From positions 2,294,001 through 2,358,000 of the forward strand of contig CP064999.1 of the NCBI GenBank assembly GCA_016700115.1: a DNA stretch of 64,000 nucleotides. The letters are read 5' to 3'. Below, one piece after another: positions 55,588 to 64,000 of the stretch. The first letter of the stretch is position 1. Every line of letters starts with the position of its first letter. A model generated the notes under the pieces. It made no database searches. It was not told where the DNA came from and saw nothing but the letters and a program-made list of their open reading frames with translations. Source of the stretch: Sphingobacteriales bacterium (lineage in GTDB: Bacteria > Bacteroidota > Bacteroidia > Chitinophagales > UBA2359). Position numbers and translations under genes: made by a program.

Positions 55588-58500
55588 ATGAAATCATTCC
55601 AATTCTCTCCGTTAGCGGGTTTTTTGTGTATTGTTTTATCTTGGTTTAGTACTATAGAGGTGGAGGGACAGATTACCTTTGGTCCCGAACAGGTGATTGC
55701 GCAATCGGAAATTAACCTCCCGATATTGGTTGGCACGCCCGATTTTAACGGCGATGGTTTCTCCGACATACTCATGCTGTCGGAAATTAAACGGCGACTG
55801 TCATGGTTTCAAAACTTGGGTTCAAATAATTTCGGACCCTTACAATATATTGACGACTTGTCTGGAATGGCATCGGAAGTACGGTATGAAGATTTTGATT
55901 CAGATGGAGATCAAGATATTCTCGTTGCTTTAGGCAGCGGTTGGATATGGTTTGCCAATGATGGCACGGGCAATTTCAACCCGCCGCAGCCCGCAGCCGG
56001 CGTACCGCCTTTTGAGGGGTGCTGGGCGATTTGAACGGAGACGGAATTCCCGACTTGGTAACAGCCGGAGTAAACGAAACGAATTTTGCCATTGTTTCGT
56101 GGAAACCCGGCGATGGACTGGGAAACTACGGCGCACAGGAGGTTTTATACACAAGCCCGTTTCTGTTTTCAGCTATCGTAGATTTTAAATTAGCGATATA
56201 AGCAACGACGGATATACCGATGTAATCATCTCAGTAAGTGCTTGGGCTTGGGGTGGAAGTTTCGGAGCATTGTTAAATGACGGCTCTGCCAATTTTACCT
56301 GGCAGGGGCTACCTTATACAATTGCCTGCGGTATGACCTTTGCAATTGCCGACTTTAACAACGATGGTTTGGTAGATATTGCTAAAGCCCTCCAAAACAA
56401 CGATGTATTGGAATGGGAGGAACAGACTTCCCCTTTTAATTTCACCAATCATAACCTGATAAATCCCATAATTACCAATCCTACCGATGTTTATGTTGCA
56501 GATGTGGACGAAGACGGATTGCCCGACGTAATATCGGCATCGGGCGGCAACGGCAATATTGTCTGGCACAAAAACCAACCGGGAACAACTTTCGCTCCGT
56601 CTCAAATAATTATTCAAAACACCGACAACAACTACTGCGACGAGTTCGCTTACATGAATAATTTGAACAAAATCACCTATTTTGGATATGAAACAGGAAG
56701 TGCCGAAGGACAACTTTTCTATCAACACCAAGCATGGATGAACTTTTTACCCGATGCCTTAAACAACCCTGCCGATAACTTGCTGTTGTCGCAATGTGTT
56801 AAGGGCGCGACAGCCGATTTAAACAATGACGGTTTTATGGATTTTGTTGCCCTGACCGATTCTGATGACTTGAAATGGTTTTTAAACGATGGCGCAGGTA
56901 ATTTTACTTTTGTCGGCAGCTACGCCAGCATAAAAAACTTTGTCCTTGCCGATGTCAATAATGACGGGTTTGCAGACTTTTTAAACAGAACGTTTGGTGG
57001 AGGATCGTCATTAACACAGATATACTTGAATGATGGTTTTGCCGGGTTCGCTTATGCCGAGCAATATCCGGTTAGCCCGGTTGAAGTTGGGGATATCAAC
57101 AACGACGGTAATATTGATATAATCGGGCATTTAGGAACTTCCCCTAATTGGTTAGTTTGGCTTGAAGGCGATGGCGCAGGAAGTTTTGGCAATTCCAACT
57201 TTATAGCCGGTGCAGTGTGCTGTAAAATAAAAGCATCAGATTTGGATGGAGATGGTGATGATGACATTATTGTGGTAGATGAAACAACAATATACTATTA
57301 TGAAAACTTAGGAAACGGCAGCGACTTCACTTCGGCACAAATTGCTGCCTATGTAAATGGTTGGGTAGAAGCCGTATGTCTGGCTGACATGGACGGAGAT
57401 GGTGATTTGGACATCGTTGCGGCAACATCTATATTCGATAAAATTGTTTGGTTTGAAAACCTTTCCAACAACCCGCAAATCATGGGTACAGTGTTTTATG
57501 ATTTCAACCAAAACGGCTTACTCGATGAAGACGATTTCGGTTTAAATTTCCAAAATATAGCCATAACTCCCAACTCTATCAACACCTATACCAATACAAA
57601 CGGAACATTTGCTTTCTTCTACCCCGAAGAGGGCGATTATATACTAACTTTTACCCTGCCGGAAGGGTGGATGGCAACCTCACCCACTACATTAACAGTA
57701 AACGTTACATCTACACAAGGAAGCAACGACAACAATTTTGGCATTTACCCCGTCAATCCGGTTTCTGAAATTCAACCTTATCTGATTTCCGGTTTTAACC
57801 GATGTAACGATATTGTTACTTATTACCTTACCATTGCCAACGAAGGAACGGCAGTAGAAGATTTGACTATTGTTGCTTTTCAGCCCGATGACCTGCTTAC
57901 ATTTATCAGCGCCACTCCTCCGCCCGATTCTGTCGGCATAATGGGTACTGTCTATTGGCATATCAACAACCTGTTGCCCAACAGCAACAACCTTATCATT
58001 GCAGGCATACAAGCTCCCGGTTTTTCTGAATTTGGTACCGTTTTACAAAACAACCTCAATGTTACAAGCTACGACAGTTCCGGCAATCAAACTTTTACAA
58101 ATAGTTTTGCGTACTACCCGACAGTAAATTGTGCTTACGACCCCAACGACAAAACTGTTTCTCCCTCAGGTATCGGTCCGCAAAACTATACCCTCATGGA
58201 CGAGGAACTGTTTTATACCATCCGTTTCCAAAACACCGGCAACGACACCGCTTTTTACGTGCGCATCACCGATGTGCTTTCTCCACATTTAGACCACAGC
58301 ACCTTCCGAATCGTCAACAGCAGCCATGACATGCAAACCTACCGCTACTCAAATGGCTTGGTAGAATTTCATTTTCACGATATCATGCTGCCCGACAGCA
58401 CAACCAACGAACCCGGCAGTCACGGCTTCGTGATGTTTGCTGTTAAGCCTCTCCCCGGCTTATCCGATAACACCCCCGTAAACAACACCGCCGACATTTA

Positions 58501-59134
58501 CTTTGACCAAAACCCGCCCATCATCACCAATACCACTCTGAATACGCTGGTTTACGAACTGCCTGCCTCGCCCCCTCTGCCCATAACGCTCACCCGATTC
58601 ACTGGCACCACACTCCCCCACACCAACCTCTTGCAATGGACAACGGCAGCAGAGATTAACAACGCCTACTTCACTCTCCAATACTCACCCGACGGAAACG
58701 AGTTTACTTCCCTCGCCCAAATAGCCGGAGCAGGCACCACTTCCACCGCAAAAAGTTACCAATACACCCACACCAATCCCTACCCGTTTACTTACTACCG
58801 CCTCTTCCAAACCGATTACGACGGAACCACAAGGCAGGCAGGAGAAGTCATCACCCTGAACCGGACCCAGTCCGTTGCGGGTTTAGGTATAACCCATATC
58901 TTGCCCAACCCCACACGAAACTCCGCCACTCTAACCTACCACAGCCACCAATCCCAACCCATAATCCTAACCTTATACGACCTGACCGGCAGGCTTCTGT
59001 TTGAAGAAAATCTACAACCAACCATCGGAACAAACAACTACATCTTAGACATACTGCCCTATCCACAGGGTTTGTATTTGGTTACGCTCAACAACGGGGT
59101 TGAAGTGGTTTCGGGGAAGGTGGTGAAGGAGTAG
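55588..59134 (+). pseudogene. VCBS-repeat T9SS surface protein, paralogue 6, with two 1-nt deletions
   Basis: This copy is almost identical to paralogue 3 from the leader to about 58120 (about 2.6 kb). A first deletion near 56018 reduces GAGGGGGTG to GAGGGGTG, and a second near 56193 turns ATTGGCCGAT into ATTAGCGAT. The frame thus changes twice, leaving 148 N-terminal residues and, from 56270, a 954-residue frame with the later VCBS units, SdrD-B-like, DUF7619-like, fibronectin-like and sorting domains but no signal peptide. The site where the IS630 sits in paralogue 3 is intact here (TAC TAC CCG). The 3' modules differ from those of paralogue 3 in places (GIGPQ against GIGEQ). Confidence 0.9.
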
Positions 59135-59246
59135 GGGGGATAAGTGGTAAGGCATAAGTGGTAAGTTCTTTCGTCTTATGTCTTTCATCTTTCGTCTAAT
59201 ATCTTACTCTTAAAAAATTTATTTCAACCACTTAAAAATAAGAACA
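59135..59246 (+). repeat. Shared leader repeat, copy 3
   Basis: This is the same 112-bp sequence as at 46121, uninterrupted. The identity extends over the ATG into the first codons (MKSFQ) of paralogue 7, after which the genes differ. Confidence 0.88.
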
Positions 59247-61772
59247 ATGAAATCATTTCAACTCACCCGGTTTTCAGGATTTATTTGTGCTATTTTATTT
59301 TTGTTATCAACTATGGCGGTTTTTGCTCAAACAACCTTTGGTTCGCAAGAGGTGATTGTGAAAAACATATCTCCATCATCTATTTATATTGCCGATTTAG
59401 ATGGAGATGGTGATACAGACGTTATATCGGCTTCTTATCAAGACGATGAAATTGGTTGGTATGCAAACGACGGGGCTAGTAATTTTGGAGTAAAACACAT
59501 CATTACCGCAGTTGCCGATGGCGCATTGTCTGTATATGCTGCCGATTTGGACGGAGATGGGGATACAGATGTGTTATCGGCTTCTTATGCGGATGACAAA
59601 ATAGCTTGGTATGAAAACGACGGCGCAGGGAACTTTGGTTTACAACAGATTATCTCTCCTACTGCCGATGGCGCAAGTTCTGTTTCTGCCGCAGATTTGG
59701 ATGGGGACGGGGATTTAGACGTGTTGTCGGCTTCCAGAAATGACGACAAAATAGCCTGGTATGAAAATGATGGTGATGGTAACTTTGGTATGCAACAGAT
59801 TATCTCCACAGTTGCCGATGGCGCATTGTCTGTATATGCTGCCGATTTGGACGGAGACGGGGATACAGATGTGTTATCGGCTTCTTATGCGTATGGCAAA
59901 ATAGCTTGGTATGAAAACGATGACTCTGGCAACTTTGGAGTGCAGCAAATTATCACTATTGCTGCTAATGATATATGGTTTGTGTCTGCTGCTGATTTGG
60001 ATGGCGATGGGGATTTAGATGTGTTATTTAATTTGGCAAATAATGCATGGTTTGAAAACGACGGGTTGGGAAACTTTATCATTCAAGAGTTTACTGATAC
60101 TCCCCCCGAAATATCCATTTCAGTTTATGTTGCTGATTTGGATGGCGATGGTGATTTAGACGTTTTATCTACCAATGGAAACGTGTATTATGATTTTTCA
60201 ATGGAGCTATACATATTGGAGTTAAATTCGGTTGTCTGGTATGAAAACGACGGATTAGGTAATTTTATATCACAGTATGACATTACTCAATATGCCTTTG
60301 GTGCTCATTCTGTTTATGCCGCAGATTTGGATGGGGATGGTGATCAAGACGTAATATCAGGTTCTTTTAACAATAGTATTTATACGTCAACTTATCGCGA
60401 TGCCAAAATAGCTTGGTATGAAAATGATGGATTAGGTAATTTCATTGATGATAAAATCATCGCTCCTTCTGCGTATAAAGCATATTTTGTTTATGCTGCT
60501 GATTTAGATGGTGACGGGGATAAGGATGTATTGTCTGGTTCTTATAAAAGAATAGCTTGGTACGAAAACGATGGGATTGGTAATTTTGGACCACCACAAA
60601 CCATCAATAAATCTATCAATAAATCTGGGTATGTTTATATTGTTGATTTGGATAGCGATGGCGACTTTGATGTATTATCGGCTTTTCAGAATACAATAGT
60701 ATGCTACGAAAACGATGGGGCGGGTAATTTTGAACCATATCAAATCATCACAGCATTTATTGATAACACAACTCCTTTAAAGTCAGTTCATGCCGATGAC
60801 ATAGATGAAGATGGGGATATAGATGTGTTAGCGACTTATGGTGATAATATAGTTTGGTTCGAAAATGATGGCTTCGGCTACTTTAGTCCGCTGCAAATCA
60901 TTAGTACTGCTAACAATGAAATAAGGTCAGTTTGTTTAGCTGATTTGAATGGCGATGGCGACTTAGATCTTATATCGGCTTTTCATAGTAAAATTGCATG
61001 GTATAAAAACGAAGGAGCAGGTATTTTTGGGTCGCAGGAAATCATCACTTCAACTCCCGGCACTTCAGCATTATTATATACTGCTGATTTAGATGGGGAT
61101 GGAGATATAGATGTTTTGTTGGCTTATGGTGATTATATGGCTTGGTTAGAAAATGATGGCTTCGGCAACTTTGGCGAACAGCAAATTATATTAACTACTG
61201 CCAACCACCAATTAACAAAAATTTTTACAGCCGATTTGGATAACGATGGAGATATTGATATTATGGCTACTACTTATTACGGCTATTTAAATTTATCCGG
61301 TTATTTTATATATGGTGATGTAGAATGGTATGAAAATGACGGAACAGGCAATTTCAGCACAACACAAAACATCTCCGGTGCCAGTAATGCTAGAGATGTT
61401 TATGCAGCCGACTTAAATGGAGATGGTGATTTAGATGCTTTATTTGCTTCGAATCATGATGATAGAATAGCCTGGAAGGAAAACTTGCTTTTCACCGGTA
61501 TCGGCACTCCCGATGTAACAACTGTCACCCTCCATATCGTACCCACCCCCACGCAAAACACCGCCACCCTAATCTACACCTCCCCACAAACCCAACCCAT
61601 AACCATCTACCTCTATGACCTAACCGGCAGGCTGCTCCACACTGAAACCCTGCAAGCAACCCTTGGTACAAACAACTACATTTTGGATATGACAAAGTAT
61701 TCTAACGGTTTGTATTTGGTAACGCTAAACAATGGGGTTGAGGTGGTTTCGGGTAGGGTGGTTAAGGAGTAA
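59247..61772 (+). CDS. VCBS-repeat T9SS surface protein, paralogue 7 (intact)
   Basis: The protein has 841 residues. A signal peptide ends before QTTFGSQEVI. VCBS/FG-GAP units with DLDGDGDxDVLSAS loops and WYENDGxGNF strands run from about residue 40 to 750. The first ones have the 50-residue spacing of paralogue 1; later ones carry insertions (for example at about residues 310-335 and 375-390), so it is a less homogenised array. The sorting domain is at about 765-841 (PTPTQNTATLIYTSPQ ... YDLTGRLLHTETLQ ... VSGRVVKE). Its leader is shared with paralogues 3 and 6, and the protein body is distinct. A surface role with unknown ligand is likely. Confidence 0.9.
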   Translation: MKSFQLTRFSGFICAILFLLSTMAVFAQTTFGSQEVIVKNISPSSIYIADLDGDGDTDVISASYQDDEIGWYANDGASNFGVKHIITAVADGALSVYAADLDGDGDTDVLSASYADDKIAWYENDGAGNFGLQQIISPTADGASSVSAADLDGDGDLDVLSASRNDDKIAWYENDGDGNFGMQQIISTVADGALSVYAADLDGDGDTDVLSASYAYGKIAWYENDDSGNFGVQQIITIAANDIWFVSAADLDGDGDLDVLFNLANNAWFENDGLGNFIIQEFTDTPPEISISVYVADLDGDGDLDVLSTNGNVYYDFSMELYILELNSVVWYENDGLGNFISQYDITQYAFGAHSVYAADLDGDGDQDVISGSFNNSIYTSTYRDAKIAWYENDGLGNFIDDKIIAPSAYKAYFVYAADLDGDGDKDVLSGSYKRIAWYENDGIGNFGPPQTINKSINKSGYVYIVDLDSDGDFDVLSAFQNTIVCYENDGAGNFEPYQIITAFIDNTTPLKSVHADDIDEDGDIDVLATYGDNIVWFENDGFGYFSPLQIISTANNEIRSVCLADLNGDGDLDLISAFHSKIAWYKNEGAGIFGSQEIITSTPGTSALLYTADLDGDGDIDVLLAYGDYMAWLENDGFGNFGEQQIILTTANHQLTKIFTADLDNDGDIDIMATTYYGYLNLSGYFIYGDVEWYENDGTGNFSTTQNISGASNARDVYAADLNGDGDLDALFASNHDDRIAWKENLLFTGIGTPDVTTVTLHIVPTPTQNTATLIYTSPQTQPITIYLYDLTGRLLHTETLQATLGTNNYILDMTKYSNGLYLVTLNNGVEVVSGRVVKE

Positions 61773-61864
61773 TTTATTAATATGGAGATGTGTAGAAATT
61801 TTTCAATGACTACATTTACGATAAGAATTTCAAACCATGTTTTTAAAATCAAATTATAAATACT

Positions 61865-64000
61865 ATGAAAAGGCTTTGTCTTTTAAATATCATTTTGCTT
61901 ATACATTCGTTATCTTGCTTTTTTTTTAGTACAGTGGGGCAAACAAGTTTTAGTCAACAACAAATATTAATGCCTCAAACAAATGGTCCAATATCTGTTT
62001 TTGTAGCGGACATTGACAATGATGGACTCGATGATATTGTGTCAGCATCGGTTGCTGACAATAGAATTGGTTGGTTCAAAAATGAAGGGGGCGGTAACTA
62101 CAGTTTAATCAAAATCATATCAAACAATGCTATTGGAGCATACTGTGTCAGAGCAACAGATTTGGATAATGATGGCAATTTAGATATTGTTTTTGCATCA
62201 AAATATGACAACAAAGTTGCATGGCATAAGAATTTAGGAGACGGTATTTTTGGGCTACAAAATATTATAGATGCGTTTGCCTTAGGTGCTTTTTTTGTAG
62301 ATTTTGCAGATATTGATTTAGATGGCGATACAGATGTTATATCAGCATCAAAAGATGATGGACAAATTGTTTGGTATCTTAATAATGGATATGGGAGTTT
62401 TGCATTAGGAGAATCTATGAACATAAACTATTTAAAGAACTTGTCAATTACAGATATTGACAATGATGGGGATATAGACCTTATTGTTGCAGATTCATAC
62501 TTGAGAATATATAAGAATAATGGTTTAGGGCAATTTAGTATTTATCAAAGCATATATTTGGAGGCATATGAATGTGCTGATATGGCATTTGGTGATTTAG
62601 ACGGAAACAGTAAAACAGATATTGTTTTATCCAATATTTTTTTTGGAGTTTTTCAGATTTTCCAAAACTTGTCAGGTAATTTTGGCACTTTACAAACTGT
62701 ACTAACGGATTTTATTGATCCACATGCTATTACAGTAACCGATTTAACAAATGATGGTTGGCCTGATATAGTAGTTAGTAGTAATTATACATCTATGGAT
62801 CATGTAATAATATTAATTATAAATGCAGGAGGAGGTATTTACAACGAACCTCAAATAATTGCAGAAAACATGAGAAATTCTCACGACATAACTGTTGCTG
62901 ATTTAAATGATGATAGCACTTTAGATATACTTGTAGCTGCAACGTCAAACAACAAAATTGCATGGTTAGCTAATGATGGTTTTGGAAACTTTAGCGATCA
63001 GCATATTATCACTTTTGATACTTTTGCCTCATTATACATTCATTTTGCAGATTTTGATAACGATGGAATTGAAGATTTACTAACTTCCAGTTATTATGAT
63101 AGATTTATGGCTTGGTTCAAAAACACTGGAAATGGCAATTTTGTCAGCATCAATAGGTTTGCTTTTAACAACAATCTGATAAGATCCGTTTCAATAGCAG
63201 ATTTAGACAATGATGGTGATTTGGATATTGCCACTGCTTCTGAGTACGACTGTACAGTTGAATGGCATGAAAATGACGGATCTGGAAGTTTCAACATCAA
63301 ATATGTTGTTGACGAAAAAACCTATAACAGTTTCACTACAATAACCACCGGCGATATAAACAATGATGGCAATATAGATTTGGTTGTTTCGTACTTCCAT
63401 CAAGACAAATTGGTTATGTACTTAAACGAGGGTGATGGCATATTTTCAGATGAAATAATAATAGCAACCTATGCCAATGCTAAAAGAACACTTATTTTAG
63501 AAGATTTTAATAATGATGGTTTGGTTGATATTTTAACTTGCTCTGATATAGACAATAGTATATCTTGGTATATGAATCAAGGCGGAGGAAACTTTAGTAA
63601 CGAATTATACATATTAAGCGCTACTATGGTTTACAAAGTATCAGCTGCAGACCTCGATAATGATGGGGATTTAGATATTATATATCCTGCATATCAAAAT
63701 AACAATGTAAAATGGATTGAAAATGATGGCACTGGAAATTTTATCCAACATCATTATGTTAGTGGTAATTCACCATTTGCGCGTGCTGCCATAGCTGCAG
63801 ATTTTGATAATGATGGGTGGAAAGATGTGTTAGTCGGATCTGGGTTCAACGGTGGTAACCCAACAAGTAAAGTTTCATGGTTTAGAAATTTAGGAGGGGG
63901 CACATTTGGAAGTCAACAATTATTAAACCTGACTCAAGAATCTCCTGATGCAGTATATGCGGTTGATATAGATACTGATGGAGATTTAGACGCTTTATCA
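61865..64000 (+). CDS. VCBS-repeat surface protein, paralogue 8, 5' part (runs off the window)
   Basis: From ATG 61865-61867 I followed the frame without a stop to the window end (712 codons). The signal peptide (MKRLCLLNIILLIHSLSCFF) leads to mature QTSFSQQQIL. Diverged VCBS units (DIDNDGLDDIVSAS, DLDNDGNLDIVFAS, WFKNEGGGNY) follow throughout. It uses more AT-rich codons and less regular units than its neighbours, so it is probably an older or differently sourced member. The T9SS domain, if present, lies beyond the edge. Confidence 0.88.
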   Translation, partial: MKRLCLLNIILLIHSLSCFFFSTVGQTSFSQQQILMPQTNGPISVFVADIDNDGLDDIVSASVADNRIGWFKNEGGGNYSLIKIISNNAIGAYCVRATDLDNDGNLDIVFASKYDNKVAWHKNLGDGIFGLQNIIDAFALGAFFVDFADIDLDGDTDVISASKDDGQIVWYLNNGYGSFALGESMNINYLKNLSITDIDNDGDIDLIVADSYLRIYKNNGLGQFSIYQSIYLEAYECADMAFGDLDGNSKTDIVLSNIFFGVFQIFQNLSGNFGTLQTVLTDFIDPHAITVTDLTNDGWPDIVVSSNYTSMDHVIILIINAGGGIYNEPQIIAENMRNSHDITVADLNDDSTLDILVAATSNNKIAWLANDGFGNFSDQHIITFDTFASLYIHFADFDNDGIEDLLTSSYYDRFMAWFKNTGNGNFVSINRFAFNNNLIRSVSIADLDNDGDLDIATASEYDCTVEWHENDGSGSFNIKYVVDEKTYNSFTTITTGDINNDGNIDLVVSYFHQDKLVMYLNEGDGIFSDEIIIATYANAKRTLILEDFNNDGLVDILTCSDIDNSISWYMNQGGGNFSNELYILSATMVYKVSAADLDNDGDLDIIYPAYQNNNVKWIENDGTGNFIQHHYVSGNSPFARAAIAADFDNDGWKDVLVGSGFNGGNPTSKVSWFRNLGGGTFGSQQLLNLTQESPDAVYAVDIDTDGDLDALS

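Noticed and set aside
113..64000. tRNA or rRNA genes
   Set aside because: I looked for cloverleaf ends and conserved rRNA stretches in the gaps and saw none; a covariance-model search would settle this.

Overview
The window comes from a Bacteroidota chromosome. Four things point there. Several genes carry TAnnTTTG-type -7 boxes and few have Shine-Dalgarno sequences. There is a TonB-dependent receptor. Many exported proteins end in type IX secretion (T9SS) type A sorting domains. All 13 exported proteins whose signal cleavage I could place would expose Gln at the mature N-terminus, the Bacteroidetes 'Q-rule'. Composition and gene set suggest the Saprospiria/Chitinophagia side of the phylum, but I cannot place it more finely.

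Left part (1-12.4 kb) is mostly core: the 5' end of hemL at the edge, rnr, two small secreted proteins, a VWA protein, a PiT-type phosphate transporter with a PhoU-like tail, a polyprenyl diphosphate synthase, prfB with its programmed +1 frameshift, a 42-bp minisatellite, and a BlaI/BlaR-type pair with a twin-dyad operator.

The 12.5-16.6 kb region holds an IS1634-like element whose two ends abut a direct duplication of about 788 bp. The duplication carries a small HTH gene and the 3' part of a ceramidase-like gene, so one complete copy of each gene survives.

16.8-39.5 kb holds a CPBP protease, dusB, a DUF2071 protein, secreted proteins, a TonB receptor with a T9SS partner (a candidate Pho box lies upstream), a 3036-residue T9SS surface protein, icd, ruvC and a YbhN-like membrane protein.

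39.6-64 kb is an accessory array. Seven same-strand paralogues of FG-GAP/VCBS-repeat (beta-propeller-like) T9SS cargo proteins plus one orphan sorting-domain cassette lie head to tail. Three paralogues are intact (39681, 42215, 59247). One is split by an IS630 element, one carries an in-frame TGA, one has two 1-nt deletions, and the last runs off the window. The paralogues share near-identical leaders and 3' modules, with signs of recent duplication and gene conversion. A MntA/HepT-type toxin-antitoxin pair, whose toxin lacks the usual catalytic Arg, sits inside the array, and an IS982-like element has landed in one shared leader. I read the array as a recombining surface-protein family, which is the most promising unexplained system in the window. 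That it produces surface variation is inference.
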